Below are positions 49,966-59,700 of a stretch of DNA of 64,000 nucleotides, piece by piece. Every line of letters begins with the position of its first letter. Within the stretch, counting starts at the first letter, position 1. Made by a program: the position numbers and the translations under genes. Below the pieces are notes generated by a model. The model saw only the letters and a list, made by a program, of their open reading frames with translations, did no database searches and had not been told where the DNA came from. This DNA comes from Caecitellus pseudoparvulus (taxonomy: Eukaryota > Bigyra: Bicosoecida): assembly GCA_965644315.1 (NCBI GenBank), contig CBFFRQ010000094.1:124001-188000 (forward strand), written 5' to 3'.

Positions 49966-51072
49966 TCACTTCCTTGCGATCTGACAAGTCCGCAGCAGCA
50001 CCACGCCACGCCGCCCCCGTCGAGTGCTGGTGCCGCCCCACACGGCATCCTTGCCTGGCTGCACAGCCACCTGCCCAGCGTCAAGCCGGGTCTGGAGGGG
50101 AATGGCTCGAGCGCCAGTGAGGCCTAGCAGCTCACGCACCACATCCACGTGGCCACGCTGACAGGCAAACCGGAAGCCAGCCTCGGCCGTGCCCATGTAT
50201 GCCGCATGCACGTCCACCTTACGGTGTCCAGTCAGGGCCAGCAGTTCGCGCACCACATCCACGCGCCCGTTGGCACAGGCAGCCTGGAAGCCACACTCTG
50301 GATCGCCCTCTCGCCCAGCATGCATGTCCACCGCACGGTGTCCGGTCACACGCTCCACACAGGCCCGTTCGGCATGCAACGAACCAGCTTCGTCCGGTAC
50401 GCTGCGCCTCTCCGACTCAGTCAACGCCAGCAGCTCGCGAACCACGTCCACGTGTCCATGCTCAGCGCTCGGCAGCCTCAGGATACCAGCATGCACGTTC
50501 ACCTCACGATCACCTTCCAGCGCCAGCAGCTCCCGCACCACATCTAAGTGTCCAAACTCGCAAGCAACCTCGAAGGCAGCCTCTGGCACACCCCAGCCCG
50601 TAGCGTGCACGTCCACCTCACGATGCCCTGTTAGCGCCAGAAGCTCACGCACCACATGAACGTGGCCTTCAACACAGGCAAATCGGATCCCAGCCTCAGG
50701 CTCACCCTGTGGCCCCGCATGTACATCGACCTCACGATCTCCAGTCAACGCTAGAAGCTCGCGAACCACACCCAGATGCCCATTCTGACATGCAAGTTGA
50801 AACCCATGCTCAGATCCAAACCGACCCGCCCAGTGCACATCCACAGCAGCCTCCCCTCCCAACGCCAGCAACCCACGCAGCAATCTAACATGCCCTGTCG
50901 TGCAAGCAACAACGAAGCCAGCTGTGGTCTCGACACTTGACAGCCCCCCCGGCTCCCCACCCTCACTGCCACCACACTCCTCCAGCATGCCCAGCAGAAC
51001 ATCCGACTGGTCGCCATCACATGCAGCCTGCCACCGCTCCACCAATGACTGACCATCGCTCCCAGCAGCCAT
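49966..51072 (-). CDS. Ankyrin-array protein with lineage-specific 36-residue repeats
   Basis: Intronless, 368 residues from ATG 51072, or 397 from ATG 51159, where the extra N terminus would add four Cys (LCRQC, C, C). At least six repeats follow the pattern GF..AC.NGH.DVVRELLALTG, then R.VDVHA....G.PEA, an ankyrin variant. One unit is collapsed around HAGILRLPSAEHGHVDVVRE and followed by a non-repeat stretch (ESERRSVPDEAGSLHAERAC), as if a repeat were partly deleted. The last repeat decays into a basic tail (TSTRRGRRGVVLLRTC). The same repeat type occurs in the protein at 952-4076. A cytosolic binding protein is likely; partner unknown. Divergent from the kinase gene. Confidence 0.8.
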   Translation of the reverse strand: MAAGSDGQSLVERWQAACDGDQSDVLLGMLEECGGSEGGEPGGLSSVETTAGFVVACTTGHVRLLRGLLALGGEAAVDVHWAGRFGSEHGFQLACQNGHLGVVRELLALTGDREVDVHAGPQGEPEAGIRFACVEGHVHVVRELLALTGHREVDVHATGWGVPEAAFEVACEFGHLDVVRELLALEGDREVNVHAGILRLPSAEHGHVDVVRELLALTESERRSVPDEAGSLHAERACVERVTGHRAVDMHAGREGDPECGFQAACANGRVDVVRELLALTGHRKVDVHAAYMGTAEAGFRFACQRGHVDVVRELLGLTGARAIPLQTRLDAGQVAVQPGKDAVWGGTSTRRGRRGVVLLRTCQIARK

Positions 51073-51159
51073 GGCGTGGTGGACCCAGATTCCGCACTTC
51101 TCAACCTCACAAACAAACACCTCGCTTGCACGCTGGCACTGGCGGCACAGCACGAACAT

Positions 51160-51601
51160 GTCCTCATCAATTCATACACCACGTGCATGGCACGCGCGTC
51201 GAGTTTGACCGAGGCACGGCAGTGCCCACCTCACAGCCCGCGCGGCGCCATCTCCCCCAAACTTGCTTATCAATCTGCATAGCGCCCACAAAGTTACTCC
51301 AGGCCAAAATACAAAAATAACGAACCTTCAGCCATGTTCGTCTTTCATCACTTTGCCATTCATCAGCCTGCGCTGTGCACGACAGCGGCAGGTTACGCAA
51401 GCGGAAGTTGATGTTGGCCCTCGCATCATTGGTCTGCTTCCCTGAACCAGCGCAGCGCCTGGTGCTGCAGAGAGTTCGATCACGGCCTCGCTGAATTGAT
51501 TTTGGCGCACAGGTCAACCACACAGACCACCTTCAACCAGCTGCACAGCGCAGACAGCTTGCCAGCAGTGCTTGCCACCACGCCACCATCACCTTCACAC
51601 A
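51160..51601. other. Divergent spacer, ankyrin-array / kinase genes
   Basis: About 440 bases and more AT-rich than the flanking genes. No GCGGAAATTG or CACGTG seen close to the kinase ATG. No gene recognised. Confidence 0.45.
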
Positions 51602-53806
51602 ATGGCTGTACCGGAACCGGACACCACAGGCACCGGAGCGACCAGCTTGCAGTCCGCAACAGAGCAACTGAATGCTGTTCAAAAGATTATCAGCATTGCT
51701 GCCAGCCACCAAGCGCTTCCTGTTGATAGCAGCCCGGCCAGTCCATGGACACCGCCACCTTCACCCGCGCTGCTCGAGGGTTTGCTCGACCCCACCAGTG
51801 GTGGCGCTGGCTCCCCTTCCAGAGCAACTTCTTTAGATTTACAGGCACAGTCAGTTCTAGAGGGGGCAAGCACTCACTCAGGAAGCCGACCAGTGCCGCA
51901 GGGTGCAGCCACAGCTCAAGTTTTGTTCGCATCCAGTGCAGCCGGTGACGGAGAGGTTGGAGGTGCTGGGGGCGATCCCGAAGCCTCCGCCCAGGAGCCA
52001 GGAAGTCCACAAAGCCCATGCAAGAAGTATTTTAGGCTGCTGGAGGCCGCTGATCATGGCCCGCACTTCAGAGCAGACGTGGTGAAGCGGGTTGCGCTTG
52101 AGTTGCTGACACGCCTTTCCCATAAATTCTCCCCAGACGCATCGTTCACACCCCACGTGATCCATTCAGAATGTGTCGCTGGGTCTCTTGATGGGCTGCT
52201 GTCCTCCATGGCCAAGAACTTGGTCATGAACTCAATCCCGCACACACGGCTGTGCACCGCGGAGTCTCACCCGGAGATCCAGCGACCCCTCCTTGCGTGG
52301 GCTGCTGTTGCTGGACACCGATCCCAGCGGCAGCGCTACCTCAGCAGTCAGATTGGCGAGGTAGCTGTGAGAATTTGTGATACTTGGCCCCTGGCCGGGA
52401 GCGGTGAAGGGAGCGAGGGGTTGGTGTTCCTGTGCAACAGCATGCTGACGTACATCAACGCGCTAGGTGTTCCTGTGGCAGTCCAGGCTGCACATGACAG
52501 CACCTTCCACGAATCAAGTACTTCAGGCCCGGTGGAGCCCGTCTACGGCTGCATTCCCGGTCGCAAGACGGTCAAGTCAGGCACAGATGGAGGCGAGCAC
52601 TTCCGGAAGTTCAAGCACGTTGCCTGTTCATTGGAAGAGCCAACACCCTCTCCCGATCTCATGCTGCGTGTGCTGTTCTGGCACATCGCTTTTGTGCTGC
52701 AGGAGGTGGCAGCACATGCCTGCATCAAGCGAAGCGCAGCCGGTGAGACTCCCGCACGGAAGCTCTGCCCTGATGTGCTTGGGTTGGACGTATCGCTGAG
52801 CAAGACACCTTTCTTGGCATACGAAGTGGTTCTTCGCACAGAGTTTATTGCTGGGATAAGCGCTGAGGCTTATCTGAGGAACAAGGACCAACCTGGCTTG
52901 CCAGGTGTGGAAAAACTGAGGGAGAACATGCTTGTCTTGGACGCTTGCCTGGACACGCTGCAACGAGTTCACGAAGCAGGCATTGTGCATGGCGATGTAA
53001 AACCAGAGAATTTTATGATCCAGGTTGATCGAGAGGCCAATACGTGCAGTGCAGTCCTCATTGACTTGGAGGGCGCCAGGGCGGACATGACGCCGATAAT
53101 CGATGAGAGTCAAGCCTTGGCCGCGATGCAAGCTGGCTTGGCAGGTATGTTCGTTGGAGAGCTCAGTGCTAGTGGCGAGCCTAAGAACCTGATCAAAAGC
53201 ATGGTGGAGGCTGCGGTTCCCGGGTATATTTCCACAACAAGGTACCGGTCCCCTTTCCTGTTAAATTCGCACTTGCTGACCAGCGAGGAGTGTATTCTGG
53301 GCCTGCACATCACTTCGAGTCTGGACATGTGGAGTGTTGGCGTTATGGTCATGGATGCAATCCTTGGGAAGACTGCAAGTGACCCATACCTGCCCGGCAA
53401 AAGTGGTCCTTTTTTGGAGGATGTGTACAACTTGGCAAAAAGAGTTGAGTACCGTCCAGAAGAGACTCCGTGCCTGCCGGAATGGGATAATGTGCGGGCA
53501 GCATTGGAAAGCCACCTTCGCAAAATGGGGGCTACCGAGCCGGGGCCCTTGGTACTCTGCCTTGGCAAGTGCTTTGCACGCTCTCGCGGGCAAGTGCCCA
53601 GTGCTGCAGAGCTGCAAGTTGAACTGGAGCAACTGCGAAATCAGCTAGCTCTCGGAAAGGTGGATCCATCGGCGCCTGCAGAAGCCGTGATAGAGATGCC
53701 TGCAGTAGCTGGAGCAGGGGGTGGTGCTGCTGCGGAGCCGCAGCCTCCGTCGCACTCCACTGCACCCCAGACAGCGTCTGCAGATTCCTACCTCGGTGCC
53801 AGGTGA
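51602..53806 (+). CDS. Divergent protein kinase (HGDVKPEN, DLEG)
   Basis: Intronless, 734 residues from ATG 51602 (an upstream TTG frame was discarded). About 150 disordered residues precede a helical N-terminal region of no known family. The kinase C-lobe is clear: LQRVHEAGIVHGDVKPENFM (catalytic Asp465, Asn470), LIDLEGARAD (Asp488; DFG replaced by DLEG), a long activation segment, STTRYRSPFLL (about 544-554), ITSSLDMWSVGVMVMDAILGK and a short tail with SAAELQVELEQL. The loop Asp, Lys and Asn and the DLEG Asp are all kept, so catalysis is plausible. The N-lobe is unusual: FLAYEVVLRTEFIAG may include the hinge, and I could not place a glycine loop or the VAIK lysine. Confidence 0.78.
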   Translation: MAVPEPDTTGTGATSLQSATEQLNAVQKIISIAASHQALPVDSSPASPWTPPPSPALLEGLLDPTSGGAGSPSRATSLDLQAQSVLEGASTHSGSRPVPQGAATAQVLFASSAAGDGEVGGAGGDPEASAQEPGSPQSPCKKYFRLLEAADHGPHFRADVVKRVALELLTRLSHKFSPDASFTPHVIHSECVAGSLDGLLSSMAKNLVMNSIPHTRLCTAESHPEIQRPLLAWAAVAGHRSQRQRYLSSQIGEVAVRICDTWPLAGSGEGSEGLVFLCNSMLTYINALGVPVAVQAAHDSTFHESSTSGPVEPVYGCIPGRKTVKSGTDGGEHFRKFKHVACSLEEPTPSPDLMLRVLFWHIAFVLQEVAAHACIKRSAAGETPARKLCPDVLGLDVSLSKTPFLAYEVVLRTEFIAGISAEAYLRNKDQPGLPGVEKLRENMLVLDACLDTLQRVHEAGIVHGDVKPENFMIQVDREANTCSAVLIDLEGARADMTPIIDESQALAAMQAGLAGMFVGELSASGEPKNLIKSMVEAAVPGYISTTRYRSPFLLNSHLLTSEECILGLHITSSLDMWSVGVMVMDAILGKTASDPYLPGKSGPFLEDVYNLAKRVEYRPEETPCLPEWDNVRAALESHLRKMGATEPGPLVLCLGKCFARSRGQVPSAAELQVELEQLRNQLALGKVDPSAPAEAVIEMPAVAGAGGGAAAEPQPPSHSTAPQTASADSYLGAR

Positions 53807-53970
53807 CTTTGAAGCCCCCCCTCACAGCGCAGACCGCCAAGAATGGTATCCGCACTTGACCAGCTGCCAAGAAAAATCAAAAGGCATCAAAGTTCCTCAA
53901 TATGGTTTGTAATCTGCCCCCCTCCCTGCAATTCACCTCTCCTGACAGCTCTGAATTGGTCTTAGCGTTA

Positions 53971-53976
53971 CACGTG
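53971..53976. promoter_or_regulatory. CACGTG box upstream of the amidinotransferase gene
   Basis: TACACGTGAAACGC, 14 nt before the ATG at 53991; the box is directly followed by a GAAACGC heptamer. Confidence 0.3.
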
Positions 53977-53990
53977 AAACGCAAGCCAGA

Positions 53991-54962
53991 ATGTCTGCCT
54001 CTGCAGCTGCTGCCAAGCTTGCCCAGCAATGTGCACCTGCTGTGTTCATGGTGCATCCAAGTGCTTTTGCATACAATGTGGAGACTGCTCGGGACAACGC
54101 CTTCATGCAGCAAGGCAGCGAACAGGTGGCTGAGCGTGCCGCGAAGGAGCATGCTGGGGTGGTGTCTGCGTTGCGCAAGGCAGGCGTGCAGGTGCACTTG
54201 GCTGAGGGGCGGGGCCTTCCGGACGAGTGTTTTCCGAACAACTGGGTGTCTTTTCACAAGGGCACGGCGCACTTGTACCCCATGGCCACACCCTCGCGCC
54301 GGGGTGAAGTCGACACTGACCTGCTGTTCGAAAGTGGCGCACTGCCAAAGCACGGCGCGTGGCGCGTGCAGGACTGGCGCCGGCACATGCTGGCTGAGCA
54401 GGGCGCTGCCTTGGAAGGCACGGGCGCCTTGGTCTTGGACAGAGTGAACCGGGTCGCGTACTTGTGCAAGTCTGCCCGTGGTGACGAGGCCCTGGCTGCT
54501 GCGTGGTGCCAGGCACACTCGCCGCCCTACACGCTGCACGCTTTCCAAGGGGCGCTGCCTGGGCCAGATGGCACGCCCGTTCCTGTGTACCATACCAACG
54601 TGCTCATGGCAGTGGGTGCCCACACAGCGGTGGTGTGCCCGCAGGCAGTAGTGAGTGACTCCGAGCGGACTGCGCTGCTGCGGGATTTGAAACGCGGCGG
54701 CAGGGAGGTGGTGGTCATTTCCCCTTCGCAAGTCAGCTCGTTCGCTGGCAACATGCTGCAGCTGCGCGCGGCAGGTGGCTCGTCATCGGTGTGGGCCATG
54801 TCTGCTTCTGCTCACGCAGCGTTGACGCCGCAGCAGCTCGCGCAGCTGACGGCACATGGGGAAGGCGTGGTGCCGTGTGCCATTCCAACCATTGAGCAAG
54901 TTGCAGGTGGGTCTGTACGTTGCCTTTTGGCGGAAGTGTTCCCAGCCCCAGAGAGGTCGTGA
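53991..54962 (+). CDS. CtlX-type amidinotransferase / guanidino-group hydrolase
   Basis: Intronless, 323 residues. It belongs to the amidinotransferase / DDAH-like fold (beta-alpha propeller) that attacks guanidino or ureido groups such as arginine, dimethylarginine or citrulline through a Cys-His-Glu/Asp centre. Visible motifs: VFMVHPSAFAYNVETARDNA, LPDECFPNNWVSFH (about 74-87), EGTGALVLDRVNRVAY, YHTNVLMAVG (His200), SSFAGNMLQL and IEQVAGGSVRCLLAEVF with Cys311 near the C terminus, which is the family position of the nucleophile. This arrangement is that of the citrulline-utilisation (CtlX) subgroup rather than true arginine deiminase. The exact substrate is open. Length is normal and no targeting signal is seen. 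Confidence 0.85.
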   Translation: MSASAAAAKLAQQCAPAVFMVHPSAFAYNVETARDNAFMQQGSEQVAERAAKEHAGVVSALRKAGVQVHLAEGRGLPDECFPNNWVSFHKGTAHLYPMATPSRRGEVDTDLLFESGALPKHGAWRVQDWRRHMLAEQGAALEGTGALVLDRVNRVAYLCKSARGDEALAAAWCQAHSPPYTLHAFQGALPGPDGTPVPVYHTNVLMAVGAHTAVVCPQAVVSDSERTALLRDLKRGGREVVVISPSQVSSFAGNMLQLRAAGGSSSVWAMSASAHAALTPQQLAQLTAHGEGVVPCAIPTIEQVAGGSVRCLLAEVFPAPERS

Positions 54963-55564
54963 AGCTCGAGAGGCAGGGAGTGACAAAGAACGGAAACCTT
55001 GTGCCGAACTGCGCTCCCCATTGCATTGAAGTGGGAAAGAGACCCGCAAGAAGTGCTCCAGCCGACGATGTGATCGCTAAGCTGCGAATCCTTAGCTTGT
55101 GCACGGTGCCTCGGCTTCTCTCCGCCCCATGGGTGATGCACCAGGAGTCACAGTGCCTGTCAGAGACAATTCCCGCTGCGTCCTCGGCAGCAGGGTCGCT
55201 CACCGTGAACCATTGGGGGGCTGTTCCAAAGTCAGGCGCTAGCAGCCTCTGTTCTCAGGTCGGGCCAATGCACTTGCCTGCATGTGCAAGCAGTGAAACA
55301 CCCACAGTGGCCATCCGGTGGATGGGCTGCTTGGTAGGGCCAGTGTTTGTCCCCCCCAGGCAAGCGCTGTTCCAGAAACCAGCGAAAGATGGAGGAGCAA
55401 ACAACCCATAAAACAAAGTGCTCGAGAAAATCCTGCCGCTGTGAAGTTTTCCTGCACGCTCACCTGCACCTGACGCCTTGCCTCCAAGCCAACTTCTGGT
55501 TGTCCGGAGCGTGCCTTGCCTTGCACCAGCGACCGCTGGCAGACAGCAGTCAGCTTCGGGAGGC
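54963..55564. other. Intergenic spacer
   Basis: 602 bases between two plus-strand genes. Minus-strand frames here are short with poor composition. No promoter motif found near the NSRP1 ATG. Confidence 0.45.
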
Positions 55565-56587
55565 ATGGCGGGAACTGGGGGTGGAAAGCGATATGGTCTT
55601 ATCTTGCGGAAGCCGCCAGCCGGCGTGCCAGCCAGCACGCGTGGACCGGTGAAGGGGCCCTCCCTCCCCTCGACTGGCGTTTCGGCTGCGTTTGGCGGGG
55701 ACGATTCAGACGAAGACGACATGGCGCAGCGCATTGCTGCGCAGCAACGCCAACTGTACGGTGGGCAGGCCACTCAACCAAGCACGTCAGCTCACGAGGC
55801 TGGTGGGGATGTCGCTGACTACGACGCCTGGCTTGGGGAACAGCAGGCACAGCGGAAGGCTGAGCGGGAGGCCAAGCGGCGGCAGGGGCGCACGTCCAGG
55901 TACATCGGCACCCTGAAGCGCAACGCGGAGCGGCGCGCGTTCCAGCAGGAGAAGATCAAAGAACGCGTCATTCAGAAGGAGCAGGAGGCCGAGGCGGAGC
56001 AGTTCGGGGACAAGGAGCGTTTCGTCACGTCAGCGTACAAGGCCAAGCTGGCGGCCGACAAGCAGCGAGAGGAGGAGGAGGCGGCACGTGAGGCAGAGGA
56101 AGCGGCACGCAGCGCCAGGGGGCGCTCTGGCATGGCGGGCTTCTACGCCAACCTGGCCCACAATGTCGCCCTGGGCGGGGCAGGCCACGACGGGCAACGC
56201 CTGGCCAAGCCGCCTGCCGCCGCCTCTGCCCCTCCAGCCCAGCCGCCCACGGCTAGTGTGGGGCGAAGCGTCGAGGCGCCTTCCAGGCCTGCAGCACCAG
56301 TGTCTCGGTCTGCGCCAGCTACAGACGGCTTTGACGACGACTTTGACGAGCCTGAAGTGTTTGTGCCGGGTCAGGCACCAGCGCCAGCACCAGCACCTTC
56401 CCCCGAGGAGGCCAATCGAGGGCGCAGCCGCAGCCCACCCCCTGTGCGTCGTGAGGCACTTGCTACCAATACCGTAGCGCCTCCCAGGCAGCCCTCTGGG
56501 GTGGGGCAGGACGCCGTGGAAGCTGCCAAGGCTCGAGCGCTGGAGCGAGCCAAGGCCAGAGCAGCGGCAAGGGCTGCTCAAAGCTGA
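55565..56587 (+). CDS. NSRP1: NSRP1 / CCDC55-like nuclear speckle splicing regulator
   Basis: Intronless, 340 residues. NSRP1 is a nuclear-speckle protein that influences alternative splice-site choice. The N terminus KRYGLILRKPP and the acidic patch GGDDSDEDD fit the family, as does the coiled coil starting at YDAWLGEQQAQRKAEREAKR, then RTSRYIGTLKRNAERRAFQQ, KIKERVIQKEQEAEAEQFGD, KERFVTSAYKAKL and MAGFYANLAHNVAL, which is the DUF2040 core in the expected order. The C-terminal half is Pro/Ala-rich with a short RSRSPP patch and ends in an Ala/Arg helix. It looks complete. It lies 154 bp from the SMC1 start on the same strand. Confidence 0.9.
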   Translation: MAGTGGGKRYGLILRKPPAGVPASTRGPVKGPSLPSTGVSAAFGGDDSDEDDMAQRIAAQQRQLYGGQATQPSTSAHEAGGDVADYDAWLGEQQAQRKAEREAKRRQGRTSRYIGTLKRNAERRAFQQEKIKERVIQKEQEAEAEQFGDKERFVTSAYKAKLAADKQREEEEAAREAEEAARSARGRSGMAGFYANLAHNVALGGAGHDGQRLAKPPAAASAPPAQPPTASVGRSVEAPSRPAAPVSRSAPATDGFDDDFDEPEVFVPGQAPAPAPAPSPEEANRGRSRSPPPVRREALATNTVAPPRQPSGVGQDAVEAAKARALERAKARAAARAAQS

Positions 56588-56706
56588 CAGTGGGGGGTGC
56601 AGCGCACAATACATCACACCAGACAGTGCCCGGTACTCACTGTCAACGCCACAGGCTTGCCTCAAGTCGCGGTGTGGAAGTGTGCCACGGGACGGCGGTG
56701 TTGTGA

Positions 56707-56716
56707 GCGGAAATTG
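56707..56716 (+). promoter_or_regulatory. GCGGAAATTG promoter-proximal motif (SMC1)
   Basis: Perfect 10-mer, 25 nt before the SMC1 ATG at 56742. The whole SMC1 promoter must fit in 154 bp. Confidence 0.55.
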
Positions 56717-56741
56717 AGGGCTCGCCGTTGCCCAGGCCAGC

Positions 56742-59700
56742 ATGGGGCGCATCGACCACCTGGAGGTGGAGGACTTCAAGAGTTACGCGGGGAAGCAGGT
56801 CATTGGCCCCTTCCGTGGTTTCACGGCAGTCATCGGTCCGAATGGCGCCGGTGCGTGCCGCGCGGCGCCTCAAATGGCGCTGCACTCGCGCACATGCGGC
56901 GCAACGCCATCCACAGGCAAGAGCAACCTCATGGACGCCATCAGCTTCGTTCTGGGCCTGCAAGCCCGGCACTTGCGTGGCAACACGTTGAAAGACCTCG
57001 TGTTCAAGGTGGAGGGTGCCACTGGTGGCCCTTCCAGTGCGAGCGTGAAGCTCGTGTATGTCGTGGAGGATGGCGAGGTGGCAGGGAAGGCGGCCGGGAC
57101 GGAGTTGGTGTTCACGCGCCTCATCACGCCTGCTGGCGTCAGCACGTACAAGTTGGACGACAGGGAAGTGACGCACGCTGCCTACGACGCGACTCTGAAG
57201 AGCATCGGCGTGCTCACCAAGGCTCGCAATTTCCTGGTGTTTCAGGTGCGCCGCCCGCCGAGCTGGGTTTGAACGGCACCGGCACGCCCCTGCACTGCAC
57301 GCCGAGCTGCACCCTTGCCTCCTGCACAGGGCGACGTGCAAAACATGGGCAACATGACGCCTGACCGCATGCTGCAGCATCTGGAGCAAATTTCAGGGTC
57401 CTACGCGTTCAAGTGCGTGCCGCCGCGAAACGCCAGCTGCACGCCCTGCACGAGCCCCGTCCCCTGTACTCGAACGCCTGCACTCCCATGCACACTGACC
57501 AACACACAGGGAAGAATGTGACGCGTTGCAGGCTCAGTGTGCTGCGCTGCATGAGGAGTACACCTTCAAGCGCTCCCAACGCCAGAGCGTCAAGACTGAG
57601 AAAGCAGCATTGGAAGCGGACAAAGCCGAGGCAGAGGCGTACCTGGCAGCACAGGAGCAGCTGGCACACCTGCGCCTGCAGAGCTTTCTGTGGCAGCTGT
57701 TCCACATCGAGGGCGACCTGAGCAAGGGGGCGGGGCACATTGCCGGCCTGGGCGAGGAGTTGAGCGAGGCTGAGGCTGACGAGGCAGCGGCAACGCAGGA
57801 GGTGAAGGCGGGTCAAGCGCAGTACGCAGCCAGCAAGCGCCGGCGTACGGCAGCAGAGCGGTCCATGGCCGACCTCACCAAGGCAGTGGACAAGCACAGC
57901 ACGCGGGCGTCGGAAGCGCAAAACGCTGTCGTGCGCTGTGGCAAGGCAGTCGTCGCGCAGCAGGAGCGACTGGAGGCTGCCCAGCGTGACGCTGAGGCGG
58001 TGCGCGGCACCATTGCAGAGGTGGAGGGCGAGCTGTCCAAGCTGGCAGAGCAGATCACCGCCCTGGAGGGGGGTGGCGGCGAGGCGACAGGGGGGGGCGG
58101 CCTGGCCCTCACGGCCAAGCAGCTGCCCGAGTACACGAAGCTGAAGGCCGTGGCCCGGCAACGCACCGTGGAACACCGGCAGAGTGTGGAGTCGCTTGAG
58201 CGGGAGCAGGCGGGCGACAAGGACACGCTGGCCGACCTGTCAAGCCGTGTCAGCGCCTTCCAAGACCGCATCACTGCCGCTGAGAAGGACGTGGCGAGTT
58301 CCCGCGAGAAAATCGAAAAGTACCGCGCCACGCAGACGGCCGAGTCTGCAGGCATCGCGCAGGCCACGGAACACGTGCGGAAGTTGGAGGCTGAACTGCA
58401 GAGTGACGTGGCGCGCCAGGAAGCCCTGGCCAGCGAGCTGGGGGAGGTACAGGCGGCACTGCACGAGGCACGGGATGTGCGTCGCTCTTCGAATGAAGAG
58501 AAGGCCGCTGCCACTGCGCTGGCTGACATGAAGCGGCTGTACCCCGGCGTGCGGGGGCGTCTGGTGGACCTGGTGGCGCCGGCACAGGGGCGCTTCGCCA
58601 CGGCGGTGGACGTGGCCCTGGGGCGCCTGGGGGATGCCATCGTCGTAGATACGGGGGACGTCGCCGCCGAGTGCATTCAGTACCTGCGCTCCCATCAGGT
58701 GCGGGCGTGTTCGTTTCTGGCTCTGGACACCATCCGGCCGCCTGAGCCATCCCCCCGCCTGGCTCATCTGTCTGGCCCCTTCCGCCTGGCCACTGACGTC
58801 ATCGTGTGTGAGGATGCGCCCAGCCTGCCTGCGTTGGAGTTCGTCGTGGGCAACGTCGTCGTGGCTGACTCGTTGGCTGACGCGACGCTGCTGCGTTTCC
58901 AGCGCCGTGTCGTGTGCAAGGTGGTGACTCTGGACGGCTCCATCGTGGCCAAGAACGGCCACATGACGGGGGGAGTCAGCGCCAAGGGCGGCGGCCGGCG
59001 GCGTTTCGACGAGAAGGCCCTTGCCGCGCTCAAGTCCAAGCGTGATGCGTTGCTGAGCGAGGAGGAGGCGCTGCGCCGCCGCACTGGGTCTGGCCCTGCC
59101 AGTCGTGGGCGCAGCAAGCTGGGCCGCACCATTGAGAGCGTCAAGAACACCGTGAAGGTGGGCCAGAACAAGCTGCGCGCCATCTCGGACGCCATGACGC
59201 GCATGGAGGCCCGTGTCGCCCAGCGCACGCAGGAGCTGACCAACATCCGCTCCGAGCTGGGGGAGTTGACGCCGAAAGTGGAGGCGCTGACGGCAGCCGT
59301 AGCCGCACGGCAGGAGCGGCTGGACACCCTGCACTCCCAGGTGCACAGCGCAGAGGATGAGGTTTTCGCAGACTTCTGTGCGAAGCACGGCCTGGGCAGC
59401 ATTCGGGAGTACGAGACGACGGTGGTGGCGGCGGCGGCTGCGCGTTCCCAGGAGCGGGAGGGACTACAAGATGCACACAGCAAGCTAGTGAGCAAGCGAG
59501 ACTTTGAGGCGTCTCGCCTGGCAGACCTGCAGCGGCTCATGACGGCAGCAGAGACGGGCGTGCTCAAGGCACAGGCGGCGGAGGTGGACGCGAAACGCGC
59601 CCTGGAGACGGCCAACGCAGACGTGGAGACGGCTCGGCAGAGCCTCGGCAGCGCGCTGGATGAGCTGGAAGACACGCAGGCAGCGTTTGACGCAGCAGAG

